DNA of 64,000 bases from Anticarsia gemmatalis (taxonomy: Eukaryota; Arthropoda; Insecta; Lepidoptera; Erebidae), in assembly GCF_050436995.1 (NCBI RefSeq), contig NC_134760.1, forward strand, positions 10,806,001 through 10,870,000. The letters are read 5' to 3'. The position numbers were made by a program, and so were the translations under genes. Below the pieces are notes generated by a model, which was not told where the DNA came from, ran no database searches, and saw nothing but the letters and a program-made list of their open reading frames with translations. How positions within the stretch are numbered: position 1 is the first letter of the stretch; every line of letters starts with the position of its first letter. Shown here one piece after another: positions 56,001-64,000 of this stretch.

Positions 56001-57755
56001 CAGATCTTAATCCATGATCATTATAAAAGTTCGCTACCTGACGTTTTGAACGGGTGACGTCATAGTCCATTGAAATGATATTTTTAGACCCTTCCTTGCG
56101 TTTTTCAGAAGTCGCGATTTCGAACACACAAAAAAAAAAACAAAGTTGCATACTTGAAAACAACAAAATAGTAAATTTAAAAAAATGCATACTTTTAAAA
56201 AAGCTATCCCAACTTTTTAATGGACTATCGTCTATCAGTGTGACTTATCTTAAAGAAAATCGATTCTGCTGCATACAATTATGGTAATAATATAGTAGGT
56301 ACACAGTGTAATAATAATAAAATAGTTATTTCTTCAACATTCTAGGTCATTCGAGAACAATAATAGGTTACGAAAAGCACAAGGACGGCAAAGCCACCTT
56401 ACTTGTGTTGGACCCTTCACACTCACCCGCTCAAGTAAGTACCTATTAGATAGCTTTTAAATCTGCATGCCCACCCTTATTTCCCTTCTAAATATCTATC
56501 GTAGGAATTCCAAGGAGACTTGACGTCAGACAGGCGAACATTTGTCAAATCTCTTCAAGACATGTTTTCACGTTTTAGACAACAAAGAAGATATCCTGTA
56601 CGTTTGGTGCAGTGAATAAAGAGGTCACTTCGCCGCAATAATCTTAGAGCCGCGTGTGATTTGTTCGAACTTCTGCTTTACTGACACAAATATTTGTGTG
56701 ATAAGCACGAGCATCTGTTCGGAGTGTGGTAGTAAACTCTATAAAAGGATGTATTTAAAAGTAAACAGGGTCTTCTCATAATAGCTGGTGATATTTTGGG
56801 AGGACTTACTGCTCATGAATCTGATCACGCAAAAATTTTTGTTTTGCCTTTCTGTAAATCTCGCTACGCACACAAAGAAGCGTCGTCATTAAACGACCGC
56901 CGCAACCGCGCGCTGTCAGCTGACGCCGCGGCGAGCAATGACCCCGCGCGGACTGTTGTGGCTCAGTAATAATAGTGAATACAAGTTAGTTAGTAGTAGT
57001 AGTTACCGGGTTTTTTAAGTTATCTGGTTACCATAGTACAAGCTCAGTTTAGTTTGGAATCAAATGACTGCGTGAGTTGTCCATTGATATATATTTGTGA
57101 CGTGTGCAGGTCCGGCAGGTGGCGGTGGGCAGTAGCGCGGTGGGCAGCGCGGCACTGCGCCTACTGCGGCGGGGCGGGGCCGCGCTCCGCGCCAAGCAGT
57201 ACCAGCTGCTGTGTGTCAACGGAGTCATGGCGGACGACGCCGAGTACGAGGTACGACGCTTACTTATACTATACTCTTACTTACTATCCTCCTGGAGCCG
57301 AACCTTACCAAAAACTAGCTGACCCGCGCAACTTCGCTTGCGTTACATAACAGAGGGTCATAATTTTCCCAGATTTTATAACATTTTTTACAAGTAGATA
57401 CTCTGCATCTATTAGCCGTAGCATAATGTTAGCCTTCCTCATTAAACAGGCTATCCAACACTAAAATATTCTTTAAATTCACACCAGTCTTTCCTAAAAT
57501 TAGCTAGTTCAACCAAACAAACAAACTACAATTGTAACTAATGTGTTCTATCCGTATTAAGCTACAAAGACACAATTTTTTGTTGTTTACCTGTAAAATT
57601 GTAAAGAAGAGACTATTGAAATGTTTTTATAATTTCGGTATCAATATTATTTCCATTTGCATTAATGTATACTTATCTTCATGATTTAAATACATAATAT
57701 GACTATATTTTATTTTCAGGCCAGCAAAGTCCTCCAATCAGTACGCATACCATAG
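50088..57755 (+). CDS. ZUP1: Zinc finger-containing ubiquitin peptidase 1 (ZUP1/ZUFSP)
   Basis: Fifteen coding exons in one frame: 50088-50320, 50616-50938, 51021-51085, 51160-51270, 51526-51834, 52178-52285, 52662-52781, 53288-53462, 53811-53934, 54435-54585, 55202-55293, 55797-55927, 56346-56434, 57110-57250 and 57720-57755, giving 735 aa. C2H2 fingers start at C10, C38, C245, C317 and C369. A helix around residues 407-426 (EHEFQLLRAQYG) fits the ubiquitin-binding MIU. The C-terminal papain-like domain has GWGCGYRN (Cys520), HQGHSRTIIG (His649) and LVLDPSH (Asp670), the UFSP-type triad with the same His-Asp spacing as in human ZUP1. ZUP1 cleaves long K63-linked ubiquitin chains and acts in genome maintenance. 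Compared with human (578 aa) it is longer, mainly through a linker rich in Asn, Ser and Lys (residues about 79-244) and three NPT repeats at 282-299. Exons 10-14 are GC-rich at third positions while the introns are AT-rich. Confidence 0.95.
52352..52400 (+). repeat. tRNA-like SINE head in ZUP1 intron 6
   Basis: GCAGTTGGTTGTGCATCTGA with TTGGATTCAATTCCCGGGTT gives an A-box and B-box layout. The remaining body is not clear. Probably a SINE, not a working tRNA, since no acceptor stem can be paired. Confidence 0.5.
52795..53060 (-). repeat. Degraded S1-type SINE in ZUP1 intron 7
   Basis: On the minus strand the body (GTGAAGGAAAATATTGCGAT, CAACCTTGCATGC) and the end (GGAGACCTTTGCACAGCAGT) follow the order of 29084-29373. 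Confidence 0.6.
53120..53205 (-). repeat. Retrotransposon 3' relic in ZUP1 intron 7
   Basis: The minus strand has TGAGGCAAGGAAGTTTGTAA and AAGTGGCGTTGTTTGGTCTC, the same block pair as at 8330-8390 and 9997-10060. The frame is broken. Confidence 0.5.
54001..54345 (+). repeat. SINE-like repeat in ZUP1 intron 9
   Basis: It begins with a tRNA-like head (GGTCGAAAGTGTATTAGAC...GGGCCCGAATCCTGGGTT), followed by GGAAGTCTAGTTAGATTGGG and TGGCTATTATAAACAAAGTA. No second copy was seen in the window, so the family is defined only by the head. Confidence 0.5.
54589..54846 (-). mobile_element. Family C retroelement at the exon 10 donor of ZUP1
   Basis: The repeat lies immediately after exon 10 and is flanked by TCGACACGCAGGTA at 54575-54588 and 54847-54860, a 14-bp target-site duplication. 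The duplicated sequence contains the last bases of exon 10 and its GT donor, so the intron now begins with one donor and carries a second 273 bp downstream. The gene model uses the first, which keeps the frame and ends the exon at the conserved position (GFDTQ). Confidence 0.85.
54893..55110 (+). repeat. Dispersed repeat family D in ZUP1 intron 10
   Basis: CCCTATTACTGAGACTTAGC, CTGTCTGTCACCAGACT and AAGGGGGCTCCCATCCAACA match 39444-39715. Confidence 0.7.
55457..55692 (-). mobile_element. Family C retroelement in ZUP1 intron 11
   Basis: It matches 54589-54846 closely. On the plus strand it starts with a TTGTTTGTTTG tail, then CGTATGGTTAGTGG, and ends TATGGGCGCC. TTTTAACGGT before and TTTTGACGGT after may be the target duplication with one change. 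Confidence 0.78.
56617..57095 (+). mobile_element. S2 SINE split by a later insertion, ZUP1 intron 13
   Basis: The head and body (GCCGCGTGTGATTTGTTCGA, TGTGATAAGCACGAGCATCT) run to about 56765. The 3' part (AGTTATCTGGTTACCATAGT, TTTGGAATCAAATGACTGCG) resumes at about 57017. The 250 bp between them are foreign to the family and end with a GC-rich block. Confidence 0.6.
56766..57016. other. Unidentified insert within the S2 SINE
   Basis: The segment has a GC-rich core (about 56890-56960, with CAGCTGACGCCGCGGCGAGC) and no open frame of note. No duplication at its ends could be fixed. Its class is unknown. Confidence 0.4.
57315..57535 (-). mobile_element. Decayed Helitron-like element (family A) in ZUP1 intron 14
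   Basis: The CTAG end and hairpin are intact at the left side, but the far terminus is eroded after the CAAACAAACAAAC tract. Confidence 0.65.
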
Positions 57756-58200
57756 GACAGGTGAACGGGGCGAGTCCCCTATATACTGCTATATACATTA
57801 TATTATATACTCTATATATTCACGACTCGGCGCGAAACGGGTCGGCACACACGGTTGTGTAGCTCAATACTTCATTTTGCTTAAACTATCACTTGTATAC
57901 ATGCATCTTAACATGTTATTTTCAATTATTGATTCTAAAGAATGTGCAAATATGACCAAGACCATTATGACCATAAAGAATATACTAACTGTGACATATT
58001 TATTTTACCCAACAATAAAGAAGAAGAAGGTTCTCAAATCTGTATTATAAGTTGTTTCATATTTTTTGCCATGATAACTTTACCCACTAAAAAAGTTATA
58101 TTTACAAAATTTCAATCCAAATTACCTTTGAAACAAAACATTTTTGGCATTCAATAATGTGTCAGTAAAGTAAGCTTAACGAATAAAATAAGGAAGTAAG
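57756..58200 (+). other. Putative 3' UTR of ZUP1
   Basis: Sequence after the stop. The first AATAAA-type signals are at about 58013 and 58184. Which one is used cannot be told from sequence. Confidence 0.5.
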
Positions 58201-58399
58201 ATTATAGAAAGGTTTTCTGGAAGATAAAAATGAGATATTGAAACAATTTATGTTGTTGTTCAATGTTTGTGTGTTACCAAACTTATTAAAAATGCACCTT
58301 TAGTACAATTTAGAATTATTATAACTGGTATTTTTAACCAGAAGATACGGATTGGCTAACCAATGGTTAAGTGTCGGGAATTGTATAAAAAAAATGGTG

Positions 58400-58460
58400 G
58401 TTTAGGCTGTGCGTTGATAGATCACTATGTCAGTCAGTCACCTCTGAGTTATATATTATG
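58400..58460 (+). repeat. Fragment of another lepidopteran repeat
   Basis: TTTAGGCTGTGCGTTGATAG followed by CAGTCAGTCACCTC is a block I recall from many lepidopteran sequences, usually at the end of a dispersed repeat. It directly abuts the Helitron-like copy at 58461. Confidence 0.45.
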
Positions 58461-58657
58461 CTAGCTCACAAAAGAGAGAATGGGTCATAATTTTCCCCGT
58501 TTTTGTAACATTTTTCGTTGCTACTCCGCCTAAAACCTTCCTCAATAAATGGTCTATTCAACACAAAATATTTTTTCAATTCCAACCAGTAGTTCCTGAG
58601 ATTAGCGTTCAAACAAACAAATAAACAAACTCTTCAGCTTTATGATATTAGTATAGA
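58461..58657 (-). mobile_element. Helitron-like element (family A), internally deleted
   Basis: TCTATACTAATATCATAAAG on the minus strand and a CTAG end are kept, but the hairpin region is replaced or deleted, and one flanking base does not fit the A/T rule. Confidence 0.65.
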
Positions 58658-60472
58658 TATACTTAGATTTGCACATTCTTTAGTACCAAAATGTATAATT
58701 ATTTGTGTTCCGCCATTCTACCTCATTGTTATAATTTGGTCAATTACAACCACGTATTAGTTTGTCAATTCAATAATAATGGTAGAGAATAATAATGCCT
58801 TCTGCTTACACTTTGTCAAATAATATTGCTCTCTGAATTTACATGTTGCAGTTAAAATATGTTTATAGTGTTTTAAATTATGTAACATCTCACTAAATTG
58901 TGGTTTAAAAGAAGCGGCAAAGAAACAACCTTAGTTACAAATATTCTTTTTTTTGACGCCACTTAATCATCTGCTATGCATAGACACAGGGCAATGTTGA
59001 AGTAATATGTAGTACTTTTCTTAAGTTTTATTTAAAGAATTAAGGTTTCGTGAGTTTTGTAGATCCTGCGTAACGTTTTGTACCCATTATTGTTTTATTA
59101 TATTAAAAATCAAATTGAATTTCTAAACAATATATTATTTTAAGATGATACCAAATTAGTTGTTTTGTATAAATGTAAAACTAAGTCTTTATTATATTTT
59201 ATCTAATACTGGCTTCGGAAATGACGAACTTCCTTTCCTTATTTTAACCACTCAAGGGGCGAATTTCCAAAAATACTTCACTTTAAACATATTTTAACTG
59301 CAACAATCTCAATAATAAATTTACTCGTGCCACGCACCCGCTTAAAGAAATCTGTAATATAATTAAACCGAATATAAAGTATATTTTCAAACTATTATAC
59401 TCAGAAATAACATAAATTTATACAAGCGTAATAATAAGTAATAATATGACGATTTGCTTCTGTATATTGGAAAATCATTTAACACTTTTTTGGCTTAAAA
59501 TATACTGGTTTTGGAAAAAATATATCATCATTTCAAAGCTTTTTAAACCATTTGAAGAATAGCTAAGTATCCAATATTGACTTTTAACATGCCTTAGTAT
59601 GGAGACACTTATCTGTAGTGACACTAAGCGGTTACCCATCTAATGAGTGTCTGTCTAAAGGCGGCTTTACATCACTATTTTCTTTTAAATAAAGCGATTT
59701 AAATAAATTTTCAAAGTATTTATTAATTCTGTGATTGAAAAAAGTAAAAATTAGTAGCTATTACTTTTTTCAATCATTTTAATTTCGTGATTTCAATCAC
59801 GTCAGAAATCATATTGTTCTAGCTTTCATTTTCCTTTATGTTTACATTATTATCATGAATAATTAATATCAGTTTTTAAAAAACCAAAAGCAGTATGTTT
59901 AAAGCCTCTATAATTTACATTGTCTATTCTCATACAACCATAGATAATAAACTTCCGTGTCCATAACATTAAGTAACGACCTATAATAATTATTATCTTG
60001 TACAGAATTCCTTTGGCATTTAATATTAAAATTATAACGATACGAAGGCGTAATTAACATAATTTTCCCAAAAAAATACGCAATTAATTCTTTACATTTT
60101 CATATCACTTGTTCAATTTTCCAAAATGTATTATATGAAAGTTATTGATTGATATACATTAAGTTATACATGTATTTAATTAAATATTGTTTGGATGGAA
60201 TCAGCTTGTATGGAGCTTACAAAGCCAATTTATAACAACGATTATTATTATTTAGTGTCGGAAATGTGTTTACATATGCAACGTACGATCGACCTTATAC
60301 AACCAATTCTTAGGGTTATATAATCGGCTTACTTATATGTCCTCGTAACCTTCCCAATTCTTTCTAAATAGAAGATATTTAACTATCCCGATATAGCAGT
60401 TGAAACAAATGACACATGTCGTGATTTTAATTCTGTCACAACTTTATTAAGGACTATTGGAAAAAGCTTATA
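58658..60472. other. Gene-free stretch
   Basis: AT-rich. A perfect 15-bp hairpin lies at 59733-59775 (arms GATTGAAAAAAGTAA and its inverse, 13-base loop). Nothing else is supported. Confidence 0.5.
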
Positions 60473-60649
60473 CATCTATCTATCTATCTATCTATCTAAT
60501 CAGCCCGTATCCACCCACTGTTGAGTATAGGCCTCCCCCTCAGCACGCCACTTTATACGGTCCTCCGCTTGTCTCATCCATTTCGGCCCTACACATTTAA
60601 CAATGTCGTCCGACCATCTAGTTGCAGGCCTTCCTTGCGACCTTCGCCC
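60473..60649 (-). pseudogene. 3' end of a non-LTR retrotransposon with (GATA)n tail
   Basis: The minus strand reads 49 uninterrupted codons and a stop (60500-60649) with the C-terminal pattern GRPATRWSDDIVK, GPKWMRQAEDRIKW and GEAYTQQWVD, seen in many insect LINE ORFs, followed directly by a short (TAGA)n tail (60473-60498). It is strongly 5'-truncated. A broken sister is at 46330-46445. Confidence 0.78.
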
Positions 60650-63382
60650 ATTTTTTTTTTTTTAATCTATGACCACTGAGATCTACACATATAAGAGGTT
60701 TATTTCGTACGTTGCATGCGTATACTTTCTGACCAGTATTAGTGCTAGGAGGCATTTAAATAGTTTTATACGAAAAACTAGCCGGTTCACGTAGAGTAAT
60801 GTAAACTAGTGTATGCTTTCATGACTTGCCTTTTAGTGTAAGGCCTGCTTAGAATATATTGTGGAAATAGATTATACCATACTTACAAAACTATATATTT
60901 GCTATATACTTTAATATTTTTACCGACTTTTAAAAGGAGTATTATGTTTTTTGTTAAATGTATTTCTTGTGTAGTTTCCTGTTTAAGTTTGCACTCAAAA
61001 GCGTTACTTAATTTTAAGTCGCTTATGTTAGTCTACATATTTAACTATACACGTTAAAGAACAGTCTTAGCAAGCTGTTTCAGACCTATTTACTTTTAAG
61101 TGAAGTTTTTTAATGTAAAAGTTTAATTCTCACTGTATTAATTTGATTAATATTACGAATTATTTTGTGTTATAGTGTTCCTAATTGTAAGGTTTTCTTT
61201 TTGAGGTATAATCTATTCCATAAATCAATATAATATTAGGTAAACTCCAATGTCTACATTGACCGGACAATGTCTATGACTGCCGGTCAATGTATGCAAT
61301 TACCTTGTAATTACGTTATTTGATTACAGGAATAAGTCACTACATACATAAAACCTAAATTTGAATTAAAACAATCCTATTTTAATTTTTGATACTCGAT
61401 CACGATACTTATTATTTATTTTTATTTGTTTCATAGAGAGAGTTTTCTTCCCAGCTCGAAAGGTTTCTATATTCACCTAGAGATAGAGCCAAGCCACATT
61501 AGATATGTGGCTATATCCACCACAAATCTGAATTTCCTATATCGATTGAATTTCAATCCAATTATATGTTGTGGTCTAGTACAGTAAGTAATAATTAATA
61601 TTCTTCAGTATGCTAAAATCATTCAGTTAGTTCCAAAATACCTGTCTCTTATACATTTCTGTACCAAGTGACTTATTCCTATAGTCAAATAATTAGTACT
61701 AAACCAATGGCTATGAAACACGAACTAATATTTACGTTGCACACATTGTTCCTAAAGGAATTGAACAAGGACCGTTAGTACCTTAGGGTCGTATCGAATA
61801 TGGTGCTTTACCCCATTTATGTACTAAGCACAGCTTACACGCAAAACCTAACGCCTAAAATGTTATTTGGTTAAAAATTTTATAGTAGTTTGTTAAATAT
61901 TGGGTTCAATTCGAATGCCCTATAAATCGATTGGCTTAAATCCTCTTTTGAATGATACCTTCATAACTTTTAATATTTCGCGTTGCGTGTTTATTATATG
62001 ATAGAGTACGGAAATTTACACAAACTAATTGACATTTACACGAATGCCTTAAGTTAACCTGCGAGTATAACCTGCGCCGAAACGTCAAGCATTTTAAGGT
62101 AAAATGCGTGTTCTTATTAATTCCTATATTCTATTATATAATAAATAGTATCTTTATATTATAAATATCTTGTTAATTATGTCAATTATGAGAGAAAACA
62201 AATTTTCTTGAAATCGTTAATTTCTTTGTACTTAGTAAAATTGTTGTTCGACCAAATTGTTATTTAAATTATTAAATCGTTGTATTATATTGTTTCTAGT
62301 TCTATTTGATGTGCAATCTTTTTCTTTTGTTTTCCGTGATGGTCTAGTTAATCTTTTTTGAGATTAAATAAATATTTTCGTCTCATGACTGACTTATAGA
62401 ACTTTAGTACAGTTACTATTGAAAGTCGTTAAAATTTCATATTTTGTAACCACACTAATACCCATATAAGACCAGCACGAAAATATTTGGATTTCAAATT
62501 CCATTAAATGGACAACTTTTTTTTAACTATGTGTGAAGGTTTTGAAAATGTTACCTTTTGACCGGCTACTATTGCTGACTGTACTTATTGTAATAAAAAT
62601 ATCTTAAATTTACAAACTTTTAATGGTGTGTCGGTCATGAAGACATTTTTAGAGATAAAAGATATTGTTGAAATATAAAATTATTGGCGTTCATCTAAAT
62701 TTTAAATCTTTGAAAATCATTAACATTGTCGTAGACGATTATAAAAAATTTAATTAAAATACTTATTATAATTATTGAAAATATTTGACAAATTAACTTG
62801 TAATTTTAACTTAAAATTTACACTTTCAAAATATACATTTTATGTCTAAACCATCACGGAATCACAAGAAAATCTTTTAAATTGTACTAATTGTCGTAAA
62901 TTGTAAAAAAAATTTAATGTAACCTAATTGGATATTTTCTTTATTGAATGTTGGGATCAAATCGGAAGGGTTGTAATGTGATGAAATGGCTTGAAAGTTA
63001 AAAAAAGAAACAATCATAACAAAATTTTAAAATATCCCAAAATTTTCAAATTATTTCTCAAGCACCATTCACCGCTTCATTCACGAAAATAACGAAATTT
63101 ATTTTGAAAACTAGTTGGAACATATTTTTAATAAAGAAGGGTTTTTTGCGTCAAATAGTGTGTGTTAAAGTAATAGAGTAATACTACCCCCGAAAGCTGG
63201 AAAGACGCATCTAAAAAGAAGTAAAAACGGAGAAAGTATATTTTAATCTTCAAACAGGTGTAAGAGGGCAAACAAAACGCCTTTTTTCGCTTAAACTGTA
63301 ACAGAGTGACTTAGAAGAATATAAAAAAATTTGGTAGATGCGATTTTTGCTAATTCCAGCAAAATATTAACGCAGTTTGACT
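60650..63382. other. Gene-free stretch
   Basis: AT-rich; no gene seen. A 10-bp perfect inverted repeat (CATTGACCGG at 61257-61266, CCGGTCAATG at 61283-61292) stands out from the background. Confidence 0.5.
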
Positions 63383-63599
63383 GCCTCTGTGGCGTAGTGG
63401 TTTAGGTAACCACGCCGCTACCATTGCGGCGGGAGGTCGTGGATTCCATTCCCACACGGAACAATTATTTATGCGATCCACAAATATTTATTTCGAGCCT
63501 GGTTGTACTTTGTGTCCGTTGTTTGTATGTTTATAAAAGTCCCCGCGACACAAGAGCAAGTCTTAGTGCGAGAATTGCCTTTTAAAAAGAACAAAAAAA
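63383..63599 (+). mobile_element. tRNA-derived SINE (family S3), fullest copy
   Basis: It has a complete tRNA-like head: GCCTCTGTGGCGTAGTGGTT, a GCCGCTACCATTGCGGC anticodon-arm-like hairpin and GGATTCCATTCCCACACGG. The S3 body with CCCCGCGACACAAGAGCAAG and an A-rich end follow. It shows what was deleted from the copies at 18887 and 40155. Confidence 0.8.
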
Positions 63600-64000
63600 T
63601 GGGCTTATGCGCCTTTTCTCTTCATTCTGAGAACATAAAAAACTAAATTTCAACAAAAATTGTTAGATGCGTTTTTTCAGTTGTGAGGGGTTGAATAGCA
63701 AGAAATAGTGGTCGTTTAGTAAGTGTTGTCGTGCGGCGAGCGACTAGCGAAGGTGATACAATGCTTTAGTACAAATCGCTAAGGTTAAGTCAGTTTGTGC
63801 TGTTGTATATTTAGTTAGTTATTATATACATTAGTCTTATTAGGAGGTTTTGGTTTTACCGACGGATATATTCATAGTTAAGTTTATGGAGCCATTTAAG
63901 TACTGCTTAATTCAGCAAATAAATATCATCGAATACTTCATTTTTGTTCTTGAAAAGTAAATAATGCAGAATTATATAATGGCTCCAATATATAGTAATT
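63600..64000. other. Window end, no feature
   Basis: No exon, RNA or repeat boundary recognised. Confidence 0.45.

Overview
The window looks like nuclear DNA of a moth or butterfly (Lepidoptera). It is AT-rich, its genes have short exons and GT-AG introns, and it is full of short interspersed repeats of lepidopteran type: tRNA-headed SINEs, non-autonomous Helitron-like elements with A/T target preference, small palindromic MITEs and stubs of non-LTR retrotransposons. Species cannot be named from the sequence alone. All gene models were built by hand from splice sites and reading frame; no transcript data or database search was available.

Four host protein-coding genes and one tRNA gene can be supported. 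Three are invertebrate-type (destabilase-family) lysozyme paralogues with the same four coding exons and the same intron phases. Copies 1 (15004-17298) and 2 (20049-22166) lie head to tail on the plus strand. Copy 3 (37727-41290) lies on the minus strand, tail to tail with them. All three are predicted secreted proteins that lack the catalytic Glu of active i-type lysozymes, with a different substitution in each copy. The fourth gene (50088-57755, plus) encodes ZUP1/ZUFSP, the zinc-finger deubiquitinase, in 15 coding exons (735 aa) with a complete Cys-His-Asp triad. A tRNA-Gly(CCC) gene is at 30211-30281.

The 15 kb between lysozyme copies 2 and 3 is dominated by mobile DNA. The main item is an uninterrupted 963-codon ORF of an R2-superfamily non-LTR retrotransposon (N-terminal zinc finger, reverse transcriptase, C-terminal restriction-like endonuclease). 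Next to it is a truncated Penelope-like element that keeps only its GIY-YIG end, between 170-bp inverted arms. SINEs, MITEs and small retroposed inserts with visible target-site duplications fill the rest.

The first 15 kb, 41.3-48 kb and the last 6 kb show no convincing genes; their repeats are listed. The most useful oddities are the intact R2-type element, a retroelement insertion that duplicated the 5' splice site of ZUP1 exon 10, the palindromic Penelope remnant, and the three catalytically substituted lysozymes. I did not find a wholly new system.
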